A stretch of DNA of 64,000 nucleotides, from positions 1 through 64,000 of IMG/VR virus record IMGVR_UViG_3300021602_000008, one strand, 5' to 3'. This document shows, piece after piece, positions 47,834-56,771 of this stretch (within the stretch, counting starts at the first letter, position 1; each line of letters starts with the position of its first letter). Origin of the DNA: a virus. The translations under genes were made by a program, and so were the position numbers. A model generated the notes under the pieces. It did not search any database. It saw only the letters and a list, made by a program, of their open reading frames with translations, and was not told the DNA's origin.

Positions 47834-49879
47834 ATGACCTGCTTCTCATCTTCATCATGTCCCGATCAAGGCATCTACTTTGCAGATGGCTTTGTTCCTT
47901 CGATTATCATTCCTTCTTCATGCTGTGATCCGGCTACAGATGGTGCAACAGTTGAATTTACGGTAACCGGAATCAACAATCAATCAGGACCTATCTATAT
48001 CGATGGGACTGCAGGTGGATGTGGCACATCGTCATCTCCATGCATTGATCCATTCTCTTATCCGCAACCTGATAATATCAGTATTGTCAGTTATACGTTA
48101 GGTGCAATTGCCGTTGGGGATCCATTCAGTGTGGTGATAAGTTTCACCTATCCAAAGTGTGGATCCTATGCAGATCCAAACACTTTCCTGAACATTTATA
48201 TCTCATCAGCAGGATTTGAGACATGTTGTAAATTGACAGTTCCAATCAGTGTGGATTGTTCAGACAGATCACCTTTTACGATTACTCCAGTTGGCAAGGT
48301 ACTTGACTTTGATGCATGTGTAAGTGAATGTTCAACACAGACATTTTCCTTTACCAATGATGGATGTGTATCGCGTCATTATGTGATTACAAAGGCTTGC
48401 ACATCAATAGGCATGGCGATTACCGAAGAAACCATTACGGTTGATCCTGGTAATTCTTCAGCACTATTGCCTGTTATTTATTGTCCAATGGAAACGGAAA
48501 GTGGTATTTGTACCATTACCATTACACCTATGACAATTCCTGATCCTTTGGATATTGGAGGTATCAGTTTTCCATGTGGAGATCCCCAATCAATCACTAT
48601 CAATTACAATGGTCATTATACCTATGATTGCATTGATGGGGTATGTACCATAAACGATATATGTTCAGGTAAATATGCTTCATTGGAAGAATGCCAAGCC
48701 AATTGTGTTCCTTCAACTCCTCCTGCAACACTATGTCTCAATTGCAACTATACGATTGCAATCAACGGAGTGACACAGGAAAGCACTTGTGATAAGATCT
48801 GTGCTTCTGTAGGACAGGAAGTATGTGTGGTAAAGAATATAGGATTCCCTACGCGTGCATTCACGATAATGGATGTCATTACACGATTTGATACATTCGT
48901 CATTGATGGTGAATGGTCAGGTTTCAATGAGGGTGTGACGTTTGTTGTTACAGGAAGTCCTGCAGGTTGCAATGATGGTACATGGACAGTTCTTTCAAGT
49001 TCATATGATCCTATTACAAATACAACCTCAATCATAACAAATGAGAACATTACATGTTCTGATATTGGTGGAACGATTACCGTTACACAGAATGTCGATT
49101 GTCCACGTAATGTCCATTTGAATATTGTCAATTCAGTAAGTGGTGAGGTAATTATTGATGCTGATGTTGCCCTTGTAGGTAATTGGGCATATGTGAATTA
49201 CTGCTTTACCATATCATCTTTTGGTGATTATGTAGTTACCCTTAGTGCAAGTGATTGTTTTGAAAGTTACACATGTCAACATACCATTGCAGGTTGCCAA
49301 CAGTATTCAATTACAAAAACTGATTGCCACAAGTATCTCATTCAGGACAACGCAAACCCTGCTTCCGGAAAGATCGACACCGTGACGGTAAGTAACCTTG
49401 ACGGGAGTTATGTCGCAACTTATACCATTGATTTTTCAACAAGTATGAGCGTAGAGGTCACATTACCTGAAGATGGAGTTTACACGGTTACCATAACAGA
49501 TAACCTTACATCGAATTCATTCCAGGATGTGATTTTTGACCTGTGTGATTTGCTTGTGTGCAGTAAGAAACTGATACTTGATATTTTCTGTAATGAGAAA
49601 GATCCATGTTGTAAGGAATGTGATCAAAAACGCATCAATGCGATGAAGCTTCAGCGTGCAGAGGTAAACAAGTTGATAGCCTTGACAGGAACATTACTTG
49701 CCTATATCAATCGTCAGAAGATAAACTACATGGGTATCTTCACCATTGATCAAACGAGAAGTCTTGACCTTACAATGATCATGGACATCTTTACCAAGAT
49801 AAATACCATCACGGACCGTTGTGGCGAGTGCAAGAAAGCCATGCCTTCTGCAACATCATCAATCTGCAAAACCTGCTAA
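47834..49879 (+). CDS. Cysteine-rich Ig-like appendage protein, 681 aa
   Basis: Repeated beta-sandwich-like stretches of about 90-110 residues are seen, each with several cysteines. Examples are CSTQTFSFTNDGCVSRHYVI, whose continuation is an ASH/Ig-like strand pattern, and a ribbon of the type CTINDICSGKYASLEECQANC. The C-terminal 90 residues turn helical (RINAMKLQRAEVNKLIALTG) and end with paired cysteines (DRCGECKK, SICKTC). I infer an adhesin or fibre stalk held by disulfides, with the helical end as attachment or trimerisation part. There is no signal peptide, as expected for a virion protein. No named family was recognised. Confidence 0.6.
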   Translation: MTCFSSSSCPDQGIYFADGFVPSIIIPSSCCDPATDGATVEFTVTGINNQSGPIYIDGTAGGCGTSSSPCIDPFSYPQPDNISIVSYTLGAIAVGDPFSVVISFTYPKCGSYADPNTFLNIYISSAGFETCCKLTVPISVDCSDRSPFTITPVGKVLDFDACVSECSTQTFSFTNDGCVSRHYVITKACTSIGMAITEETITVDPGNSSALLPVIYCPMETESGICTITITPMTIPDPLDIGGISFPCGDPQSITINYNGHYTYDCIDGVCTINDICSGKYASLEECQANCVPSTPPATLCLNCNYTIAINGVTQESTCDKICASVGQEVCVVKNIGFPTRAFTIMDVITRFDTFVIDGEWSGFNEGVTFVVTGSPAGCNDGTWTVLSSSYDPITNTTSIITNENITCSDIGGTITVTQNVDCPRNVHLNIVNSVSGEVIIDADVALVGNWAYVNYCFTISSFGDYVVTLSASDCFESYTCQHTIAGCQQYSITKTDCHKYLIQDNANPASGKIDTVTVSNLDGSYVATYTIDFSTSMSVEVTLPEDGVYTVTITDNLTSNSFQDVIFDLCDLLVCSKKLILDIFCNEKDPCCKECDQKRINAMKLQRAEVNKLIALTGTLLAYINRQKINYMGIFTIDQTRSLDLTMIMDIFTKINTITDRCGECKKAMPSATSSICKTC

Positions 49880-49880
49880 C

Positions 49881-50381
49881 ATGAGTTGTGACCTTCTTAT
49901 TCCATATGATTCAAGTTGTTGTGACACATCAATAGTTCCTGATGAATTACAACAGATCACTGCCGACTATTATGGTTGTGCAATGGGAAAGATCACTGAT
50001 TACATGGATCTATTCTATGCTGCAGAGGTATTCGGTAATGATGATAGTAGTGAGGAGTTTGCAAATAGCATCAATGATTTTCATTATTTATACGCATACC
50101 TTGTAATGATGTATTGGGAACGCATGGAGGATTCGGCAAACAATCCTCCTTGCTACTCAGATAAGGGTGTACCTTTTTATGTTACAGAATATAATCTTGT
50201 ATGCATCAAGAAATACTTTGAATGCAAGAATACTGATATTACAACCCTTCTAAATGCATTTGGACTTGTTATTACAGGTAAACCTGATGGCATAAATTTC
50301 ATGTCTTTGGAGAGTGCCTTTCCTACAACACCTGATTGTCTTGATGATGATGAGATTTTCATAGTAAACAAACCGATCTAA
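49881..50381 (+). CDS. Hypothetical appendage-module protein, 166 aa
   Basis: The ATG at 49881 directly follows the previous stop. An upstream in-frame ATG at 49821 would overlap the preceding gene by 59 bases and is less likely. The product starts MSCDLLIPYDSSCCDTSIV, is acidic and helical in the middle (YHYLYAYLVMMYWERMED-like aromatic helix), and has several cysteines. It shares the Cys-rich character of the preceding adhesin and may be its chaperone or partner subunit. No family was recognised. Confidence 0.58.
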   Translation: MSCDLLIPYDSSCCDTSIVPDELQQITADYYGCAMGKITDYMDLFYAAEVFGNDDSSEEFANSINDFHYLYAYLVMMYWERMEDSANNPPCYSDKGVPFYVTEYNLVCIKKYFECKNTDITTLLNAFGLVITGKPDGINFMSLESAFPTTPDCLDDDEIFIVNKPI

Positions 50382-50391
50382 AACAAACAAC

Positions 50392-51537
50392 ATGCCTTCT
50401 CCAAGATTCCTACGCAATTTCTTCTTTCTCATAACGGGTGCACCAGGGGTGCGTTTCCGCAAGTTTGATAAGCCAACTGAGGCTACATTCAAACAATTGT
50501 TTGATTCAACAGGTTTCATCAAGGAAAAGGATGATACGGCAAAAACTGTTGACCAAGGATTTGTTAAGATCGCACAAGATCTTGTTGTTCAATCGAGAAA
50601 TAGCACGCCCGATTCCGATGGCTTTACAAAGACTGTAATTCCACACCAACTTCCATTTGTTTACAAGGATCCTAACTTCCCATTTACAGGGATAAGTGTT
50701 ACAGGTAATGTAAACATGGTTAATCGTACAGGTGGTTCAGGACTTGATTTCTTTGTTCGCAATACCATGGCTATCTCATCACCTGATGGAAGTATTGTAG
50801 TAACACAGAATAATCCTGGTGAGAATGTACTTCTTCATGTGAACACATTGGTATTGCCATTGAGCAAGGTAAAGGTTAATGTCAATGATCCAACAGACAG
50901 TTATCTTGAGGATTCATTTGAAAGCACTACAACATGCCGTCTTGGTATCGCTACGCGACCTGATAACGAGAAACTTCAATTAACCTATCGTGATAAGGTA
51001 CGTGAGATGACCATGTATTCTGGAACCAATGTGCAATTTGCCATTGATTTTCCCGGAAACATCGGTATGGGATGTTGGGCAGGTTGGGTAATGGCTGATG
51101 GTGGTACTTATGCTAATTCATCTTCGATTCCTGTTACCGTTCAGGATATGCGTGGTGTATTCCCTGTAGGTTACTTTCCTGCGGGCCTTTATCCAAATAT
51201 CCAATCCAATGTTGATAGTGGTGCATTGTCAGGAGAGATATCACATTCATTAACTGCTGCAGAAAATGGGGTTCATAATCACGTAATCAGTCCCATTACA
51301 ACAAGCAATGCAGGATCACATACACATGCACATTACTTTGGTTATGATAAAACAAATGATGCAGGCTCCCAATCAAGTCTTAATTGCGGTGTCCCTTCTG
51401 ATTGCACATTGGAAACTGCAAGTGCAGGTGATCATGACCATACCATTTCAGGTGTAACAGAAAATTCAGGTAATGCAGATGCACATGAGAACAGACCTCC
51501 ATTTAGTGTAGTTGCATTTGTTGTTTATATTGGATAG
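50392..51537 (+). CDS. Tail-collar-type receptor-binding protein, 381 aa
   Basis: The N-terminal 150 residues are a structural stem (PSPRFLRNFFFLITGAPGVRF). From about residue 225 the protein shows a tail-collar/short-fibre knob: GMGCWAGWVMADGG, DMRGVFPVGYF, then His-x-His type pairs (NGVHNHVIS, GSHTHAHYF, GDHDHTISG) and the closing HENRPPFSVVAFVVYIG. In such knobs the histidines bind iron or other metal ions along the trimer axis, and the HENRPP-x-x-x-x-x-F ending is diagnostic. The likely role is binding to a host surface glycan or protein. It lies just before the lysis pair. Confidence 0.78.
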   Translation: MPSPRFLRNFFFLITGAPGVRFRKFDKPTEATFKQLFDSTGFIKEKDDTAKTVDQGFVKIAQDLVVQSRNSTPDSDGFTKTVIPHQLPFVYKDPNFPFTGISVTGNVNMVNRTGGSGLDFFVRNTMAISSPDGSIVVTQNNPGENVLLHVNTLVLPLSKVKVNVNDPTDSYLEDSFESTTTCRLGIATRPDNEKLQLTYRDKVREMTMYSGTNVQFAIDFPGNIGMGCWAGWVMADGGTYANSSSIPVTVQDMRGVFPVGYFPAGLYPNIQSNVDSGALSGEISHSLTAAENGVHNHVISPITTSNAGSHTHAHYFGYDKTNDAGSQSSLNCGVPSDCTLETASAGDHDHTISGVTENSGNADAHENRPPFSVVAFVVYIG

Positions 51538-51540
51538 AAT

Positions 51541-51978
51541 ATGGGAAACATATCTCAGCATTTTGATCTTGAAGAATTCATTGATCCTGTTACCTTTAAG
51601 GAATTAGGAGGACGTTCCATATTGAAAATTGACAGTAAATTGATAAATATTGCTGAATTGGTACGTTTTTATTGTGACAAGGCAGTAATGATAAACAATT
51701 GGAATACTGGAGGTGATCATAAGGAATCCGGACTTAGACGGCTTGAATCAAAAATAGGTGCATTACATTCAGCACACAAGGAAGGTAAGGCTATTGATTT
51801 CCGTGTTGTAGGAATGACACCTGAACAGGTACATGCCATCATAATGGCCCATGAAAAGGATTTTTATAATGCAGGTGTGCGACAAATGGAAGACCTTTCT
51901 TTCACTCCTTCATGGACTCATTTGGGTATACGCGGAAAAGACAATACCCAATCTAAAATACAAATCATAAAACCATAA
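51541..51978 (+). CDS. M15-family peptidoglycan peptidase (endolysin)
   Basis: This small 145-aa enzyme has the M15/VanY-like zinc site. SAHKEGKAIDF contributes H79 and D86, and SWTHLGIR contributes H127. An acidic residue just before (E117 or D118 in QMEDLS) could be the general base. Such enzymes cut the peptide stems of peptidoglycan and serve as lysins, or as virion peptidases for entry. The neighbouring holin-like gene supports the lysis role. No signal peptide is present, so release would need a holin. Confidence 0.8.
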   Translation: MGNISQHFDLEEFIDPVTFKELGGRSILKIDSKLINIAELVRFYCDKAVMINNWNTGGDHKESGLRRLESKIGALHSAHKEGKAIDFRVVGMTPEQVHAIIMAHEKDFYNAGVRQMEDLSFTPSWTHLGIRGKDNTQSKIQIIKP

Positions 51979-51981
51979 CCT

Positions 51982-52470
51982 ATGCCATTTACATTAAAAG
52001 GGATCATAGCAAATCTTGCGAATAAGGCAGGTGGTGGAATATTAGAAGGTGCTAAAGGCATTCTTCAGACATTCATTGCAGATCCTACTGAACGTGCGAA
52101 AGCGGAAGCTGAACTTGCCAAGTTGGAGATTACTCATCAAGAGACCATGCGTAGTCTTGATATCGAAGAGGAGAAAAACCGTCTTGCCGATATGGATTCT
52201 GCACGACAGATGCAGATTGCTGCATTGAATCAGTCAGATACCTTTACAAAGCGTTACATCTATTATCTTGCATCGCTTGTCATTGGATTTGTGTTCGTTT
52301 ATGATGTATGCATGTTCTTTGTTAAATACCCACAGGAGAATCGTGATATGATCAATATGGTTGCAGGTGTACTCAATTCAACTGCATTGGTAATGGTTCT
52401 TTCTTTCTTCTTTGGAAGCAGTAAATCAAGTCATGATAAGGATGATACCATAAATAGCCTTATAAAATAG
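51982..52470 (+). CDS. Holin-like membrane protein (3TM holin family type)
   Basis: A long amphipathic, charged N-terminal half (ERAKAEAELAKLEITHQETMRSLD) precedes two clear membrane helices, at about 92-113 (YIYYLASLVIGFVFVYDVC) and 125-147 (INMVAGVLNSTALVMVLSFFFG), with a GSSKSSHDKDD tail. This plan and the FFFGSSKSS ending resemble the gene-transfer-agent/3TM holin family. A first short hydrophobic segment near residues 8-25 might be the third helix. The gene sits three bases after the peptidase, so the pair forms a lysis cassette inside the fibre module. Confidence 0.7.
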   Translation: MPFTLKGIIANLANKAGGGILEGAKGILQTFIADPTERAKAEAELAKLEITHQETMRSLDIEEEKNRLADMDSARQMQIAALNQSDTFTKRYIYYLASLVIGFVFVYDVCMFFVKYPQENRDMINMVAGVLNSTALVMVLSFFFGSSKSSHDKDDTINSLIK

Positions 52471-52488
52471 GCAAAACGTAAATAGGTT

Positions 52489-52845
52489 ATGTTGTTGCAA
52501 CCCAATGTACCGAAGAAGAGTCGATCACAGATCAATGTCATCAATGTAGATCGGACCGCAAATGCATCCGATAGGTTCATTGATGAACAGGGTAATGTAT
52601 GGTGTGGAACTCAGTTTGGAACATTGGTGATTCCTGCACTTGCAAGTGATATTTACAGCAATACGGCTCCTTATAGCGTAGATGAACGCCTTAAAGGTCT
52701 TTCTTCATCTTCAGCATCGATAGTTTTGGATATAGCGGCATTACAAGCAGAAGACATATATTTACAGAATCAGATTAATGCATTGTCAGGTGGAGCAGAT
52801 CTAACTGCAAAAATAAGAACCATTAATACCCTTGGTGTACTATGA
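52489..52845 (+). CDS. Fibre-associated small protein, 118 aa
   Basis: The N-terminus is basic (MLLQPNVPKKSRSQINVINVDRTANASDRFIDEQGNVWCG). It is followed by a helical, trimeric coiled-coil-like stretch (ASIVLDIAALQAEDIYLQNQINAL). It ends in an ATGA overlap with the collagen-like fibre gene, so the two are probably made together. It may serve as an attachment or trimerisation adaptor of the fibre. No enzyme motif is seen. Confidence 0.58.
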   Translation: MLLQPNVPKKSRSQINVINVDRTANASDRFIDEQGNVWCGTQFGTLVIPALASDIYSNTAPYSVDERLKGLSSSSASIVLDIAALQAEDIYLQNQINALSGGADLTAKIRTINTLGVL

Positions 52846-55800
52846 TATTGGATCTTACCACATCATCAATTGAAGCGTTGCTCTCAGGTGCAGTTGTTAC
52901 TGAATTGAAGGTTACATCAACTTATGTTGATATTACACCTACTACTAATCAGGCATATGCCCAACAGACATCTACAAATAGTGTAACTGCCGTAACTATT
53001 CTTGCCCCTCCAATTACAAGTGTTCAGAGACAATTGAAGGAAATATCAGTATTAAATCCCAATGTTGCTCCTGTAACAATTACGATTCAACGTAATGATT
53101 TAGCGACCATCACTCCACTTGTAACAGTTACATTACTCACAAATTACACACTCACCTATACTGACATTAATACTTGGAAGACTACTGATGTCAATGGTGC
53201 TATGGTCGGTGTTGGTTCTGCGGGTGCTCCGGGAACTCCAGGTTCAATATGGAGAGATGGTACAGGCGTACCTGCAATTGGATTGGGAATTGACGGAGAC
53301 TATTACCTTGATGACGCAACAGGTGATGTTTATTACAAATCGGTAGGCATATATTCTATAGTTGCAAATATCCAAGGAACTCCCGGTGTTGTGGGTTCTG
53401 TTTGGTATAATGGTGCAGGAGTACCCGCTATTGGATTAGGTGTCAATGGAGATTATTACCTCAATGACACCAATGGAGATGTTTATCAGAAGATAACAGG
53501 TACATGGACATTGATAGGCAACATACAAGGACCTGCAGGTACTAACGGTACTAACGGTACCAATGGTACTAACGGCACTAACGGAACGAATGGAACGAAT
53601 GGTACAAATGGTGCTCCTGGATCTGTATGGTACAATGGTATAGGAATTCCTGCTATAGGTCTTGGTATTGATGGTGATTACTATCTCAACAATACAAATG
53701 ATGATGTTTATTTCAAGGCAGGTGGAATATGGAGTGTTGTTGTCAATATAAAAGGTAGTGCAGGAACAAATGGAACCAACGGTACTAATGGCACTAATGG
53801 CACTAATGGTACAAATGGAGCCCCAGGCTCAATGTGGTATGAGGGTGTTGGAGTTCCAGGTATGGGACCATGGATTAATGGCGACTACTATTTAAACACA
53901 ACCAATGGCGATGTCTATACGATGATTGCAGGGGTGTGGACGTTGGTAGGAAACATAAAGGGAGCTAATGGTACAAACGGAACCAACGGAACCAATGGAA
54001 CTAATGGTACTAATGGAACGAATGGAGTTGTTCCAATAGCGACGGGTGCGGGAACGGTTAACGCAATTACTGCGGTTTATTCTCCTGTACTTACTCTTAC
54101 AGATAAGGTAATGTGTGCTGTTGTTACTTCGGGAACAAATACCACAACAACGCCAACATTCTCTCCTGACGGACTTACTGCACATACAATAGTTAGGTCA
54201 ACGGGAGTACCTGTTTTTTTAGGAGACATTCCACAGGTAGCAATTTTAGAATATGATTTAGCCTCAACATCATGGGTACTGACAAATCCATACGCATCAC
54301 TTGTTCCGACATTAACGCAAAATGGATGGATTGGTATGACCTTCGATGTGATTGATGCGGTGGTAACTTCTGCGGCAGGTGTTGTTACGCTGACTTTTCA
54401 GAAATTAGGTGGTGGTGATGTGCGTGTATTATTTTCAACAGGGATTACCACAATAGATTGCACCCCTGCGTTAACCATTGCATTAACGGCAGGTACAGAT
54501 ACCGTTCCTCAAGCCAATTATGTTTATGTCTTGAAATCTGCACCAACTGTCTTGACATTATCAACAACAGGATTTCCAACTGGTGTGGAGTATTTACAGA
54601 TCGGACATATGTTAGTTCCAACGGCATCACGAGTTGCGACTTATGGCGTTTATCAGGAACACATTTATAAAAATGATATTTGGGATGGAGCAAGTGATGG
54701 TCATATCGTTGACATTAACGATTGGATTAGATCACAAAATGCGACATGGGTTAGCGGAACATTGCTTACTCCAACATTAACAAATGGTTCGCCTGATACA
54801 TTGACCATTGCCATTTCAAGCGGTTCGGTAAGACAGATTCATGAAAAGGCATATCCTGCTTTCAATTCAGCAACGGCAGGAACTACAAATCTTACCACAT
54901 TCTTTGTTGTCAACCATCCAACGCCATATACAAGCGGAAAGGACTTATATAATTTCAAGTTAACAAGCGGAAACGTAGCGGCGACAAATAACAACAGAAT
55001 ATCTTGGGTGATTTGGGGTGCAATAGATCAGTATTCAAACGAATCGAAAGTATTTGTAAATCTTCCAAGTGGTTTCTATACTTCCAACGCAGCGGCAATT
55101 GCTGACGCATCACATTACGCAAATTATAATATTCCATCTCAATACACAGGCGAAGGATTCCTGATTGCTAAATTAACGTACACATACAATTCGGGTGGAC
55201 AACATCTCACATTAGTTGAGGCAGTTGATTTACGAGGACAAATTCCATCAATTTTTGCAGGTGGAGCGACATTACCACCTACGATATTTCCTGATAGTAC
55301 ATTTGCCGTTGAAAATGTTGTTGATCCGACAAAAGAAGTTCACTTTGATATTAGCGGAAATACTACTGCGGTGATTTCGACCATTGAAACCACTGATACT
55401 GCCAATCATACTCATACGCTTCCAAACGCAACAGGAACAATTATACAGACGAGCGATTCATTGACCATTACCAATTCAATGATTGCAAATACTACGATTG
55501 GTCTTACCACGAAAGTTACGGGGGTGTTGCCACTTGCAAATTCAAGTGATATTTATTTTACTATTCCATTTTTCAATACAACAGTTTATAATCCTACGGA
55601 TGGACAAGTAATATATGTAGGTAATACTGGACTTGCTCAAGGGGTTATTGGAAGAGCAATAGTGGGAATAGCATTTGATGGAACACTTGTTGGAGCATCA
55701 TTGACAAGTGTAACTCAATCTACTTTAGGTTCGGCAGAAGATACAGTTGCCGCCTTTATGCTAAATGGAGGTGTAAGTTTTACAAATATTTTTACCACAG

Positions 55801-55958
55801 TTAGAAATAATGCTTTCGCACTTACTTATACAAGTAATTCTTTGAATGTTAATGTAAGTGCTGGTGATACGTTTGGAATAAGATTAACTCACCCAAGTTG
55901 GGCAACAAATCCTGTAAACGTATTGATTAGCGGACATTTAATCTTCAAACGTAGGTAA
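52842..55958 (+). CDS. Collagen-like tail fibre, 1038 aa
   Basis: Four copies of a module of about 47 residues occur between about 130 and 385. They follow the pattern W-x-x-G-x-G-x-P-x-x-G-x-x-x-x-G-D-Y-Y-L then N/D-G-D-V-Y, ending N-I-(Q/K)-G. Three of them are followed by Gly-Thr-Asn triplet tracts (GTNGTNGTN) that would form a collagen-type triple helix. The N-terminal 120 residues are beta-rich and probably attach to the particle. The C-terminal 600 residues are Thr/Ser-rich beta structure, probably the receptor-binding head. It is a trimeric adhesion fibre. Codon choice in the triplets varies (ACT/ACC/ACG, AAC/AAT), so the tract is old enough to have diverged. Confidence 0.72.
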   Translation: MILDLTTSSIEALLSGAVVTELKVTSTYVDITPTTNQAYAQQTSTNSVTAVTILAPPITSVQRQLKEISVLNPNVAPVTITIQRNDLATITPLVTVTLLTNYTLTYTDINTWKTTDVNGAMVGVGSAGAPGTPGSIWRDGTGVPAIGLGIDGDYYLDDATGDVYYKSVGIYSIVANIQGTPGVVGSVWYNGAGVPAIGLGVNGDYYLNDTNGDVYQKITGTWTLIGNIQGPAGTNGTNGTNGTNGTNGTNGTNGTNGAPGSVWYNGIGIPAIGLGIDGDYYLNNTNDDVYFKAGGIWSVVVNIKGSAGTNGTNGTNGTNGTNGTNGAPGSMWYEGVGVPGMGPWINGDYYLNTTNGDVYTMIAGVWTLVGNIKGANGTNGTNGTNGTNGTNGTNGVVPIATGAGTVNAITAVYSPVLTLTDKVMCAVVTSGTNTTTTPTFSPDGLTAHTIVRSTGVPVFLGDIPQVAILEYDLASTSWVLTNPYASLVPTLTQNGWIGMTFDVIDAVVTSAAGVVTLTFQKLGGGDVRVLFSTGITTIDCTPALTIALTAGTDTVPQANYVYVLKSAPTVLTLSTTGFPTGVEYLQIGHMLVPTASRVATYGVYQEHIYKNDIWDGASDGHIVDINDWIRSQNATWVSGTLLTPTLTNGSPDTLTIAISSGSVRQIHEKAYPAFNSATAGTTNLTTFFVVNHPTPYTSGKDLYNFKLTSGNVAATNNNRISWVIWGAIDQYSNESKVFVNLPSGFYTSNAAAIADASHYANYNIPSQYTGEGFLIAKLTYTYNSGGQHLTLVEAVDLRGQIPSIFAGGATLPPTIFPDSTFAVENVVDPTKEVHFDISGNTTAVISTIETTDTANHTHTLPNATGTIIQTSDSLTITNSMIANTTIGLTTKVTGVLPLANSSDIYFTIPFFNTTVYNPTDGQVIYVGNTGLAQGVIGRAIVGIAFDGTLVGASLTSVTQSTLGSAEDTVAAFMLNGGVSFTNIFTTVRNNAFALTYTSNSLNVNVSAGDTFGIRLTHPSWATNPVNVLISGHLIFKRR
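53539..53611 (+). repeat. Gly-Thr-Asn triplet repeat tract 1
   Basis: About eight tandem nine-base units of the form GGN-ACN-AAY encode collagen-like GTN triplets, with synonymous third-base differences between units. Confidence 0.8.
53763..53820 (+). repeat. Gly-Thr-Asn triplet repeat tract 2
   Basis: About six GTN-coding nine-base units lie between fibre modules 3 and 4. Tract length differs from tract 1, so the unit number is probably unstable. Confidence 0.8.
53961..54027 (+). repeat. Gly-Thr-Asn triplet repeat tract 3
   Basis: About seven GTN-coding units follow the fourth fibre module and lead into the large beta-rich C-terminal part. Confidence 0.8.
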
Positions 55959-55990
55959 GTAGAATGGTCGCACAATAAATAAAAACAAAT

Positions 55991-56374
55991 ATGGAACAAT
56001 TAGCATTGAAATTACTGAAAATCCAATGTCAGATCAGAATCTTTCATTGGATGGCAAAACCTGAACCAAAGCATCGTGCATTGGGAAGTTATTATGACTC
56101 TATTGATGATCTTACAGATCGATTGATCGAGAATGTTTCCGGATCACGCGGAGAACTTTTGAAACTTCCAAAGATGGAAGGATTCACATTGGCAAATTTG
56201 GGGGATAATGCATCATTGGTGAAGTATCTCAAAGACATCAACATTTATATGTTGGATGGTTTTTGGAAAGATGCAGGGCTCAAGAAAGATGAGCATGAGG
56301 AGATATTCAATATTGTACAGGAGTACATGGGTGCAACTAATAAGTTGCTTTACTTATTGCTTCTTGGAGAATAA
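55991..56374 (+). CDS. DUF5856-like small helical protein (ferritin-like fold), 127 aa
   Basis: The sequence QCQIRIFHWMAKPEPKHRALGSYYDSIDDLTDRLIENVSG matches the style of the phage DUF5856 family. An IFHW helix is followed by K-H-x-A-L-x-x-x-Y-D-S-I-x-D-L, giving a Dps-like four-helix bundle with His and Asp/Glu positions. The biochemical role is unsettled; family members are found in many large phages. It is the last gene of the plus-strand unit, with the leader AATAAAAACAAAT before ATG, and lies before the convergent terminator. Confidence 0.68.
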   Translation: MEQLALKLLKIQCQIRIFHWMAKPEPKHRALGSYYDSIDDLTDRLIENVSGSRGELLKLPKMEGFTLANLGDNASLVKYLKDINIYMLDGFWKDAGLKKDEHEEIFNIVQEYMGATNKLLYLLLLGE

Positions 56375-56424
56375 TCAACATTGTTATGTCACAATTTTCA
56401 TTTAGAATGTGATATAAATTCAAA

Positions 56425-56432
56425 TACATTTG
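56425..56432 (+). promoter_or_regulatory. Candidate promoter in the convergent gap
   Basis: TACATTTG fits TAnnTTTG, with TTTA at 56401-56404 at the spacing expected of a -33 element (one mismatch to TTTG). Transcription would begin near 56437 and meet the hairpin at 56480, so no protein gene is obviously served. Confidence 0.35.
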
Positions 56433-56479
56433 TAAAGTCGTTTTGCCATTCTTATTTCCAGTAAGAAAAAAAAAGGTCT

Positions 56480-56513
56480 GCCCAAAGGAGTTCGTAGTTG
56501 TCTCCATTTGGGC
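56480..56513 (-). terminator. Intrinsic terminator between convergent units
   Basis: GCCCAAAGGAG and CTCCATTTGGGC form an 11-bp stem with one bulged A and an 11-base loop. On the minus strand the stem is followed after five bases by nine Ts (plus strand A run at 56466-56474). On the plus strand it is followed by a weaker ATTCCTTTTC. It can therefore end the minus operon and probably also plus-strand transcription. Confidence 0.75.
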
Positions 56514-56546
56514 ATTCCTTTTCTCAAACCACACTAAAACAAAACA

Positions 56547-56771
56547 CTATTCTTTCGATTCCGTAAACTCCTTACATATAGGACAGTTCGGATCCATGCA
56601 TCTTTCCAAATCATCTTTTGAAATACACTTGATGATTCGTGTGTAACGCAATTCATTTAATTCTCTTTCATCGTATTCCTGTTCCATTTCAAGAATACGT
56701 TCACGTTCCCGTTCTTCATTGGCACGCTCGAAATAACCATTGTCTTCCATATATTTTTTAATTAGTGACAT
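56547..56771 (-). CDS. Small Glu/Arg-rich protein with cysteine cluster, 74 aa
   Basis: The N-terminal half is a highly charged helix (ERANEERERERILEMEQEYDEREL). The C-terminal half holds C-x8-C-x4-C-x2-C (KCISKDDLERCMDPNCPIC), which could bind zinc. The start overlaps the end of the DnaA-like gene by 14 bases. It is the last gene of the minus operon, about 34 bases before the terminator. It is possibly a small regulatory or zinc-ribbon protein. No family was recognised. Confidence 0.55.
   Translation of the reverse strand: MSLIKKYMEDNGYFERANEERERERILEMEQEYDERELNELRYTRIIKCISKDDLERCMDPNCPICKEFTESKE

Noticed and set aside
53500-54030. Tandem repeats that might look like a CRISPR or minisatellite
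   Set aside because: The units are nine bases, in frame, and encode GTN triplets within a fibre gene; there are no spacers.
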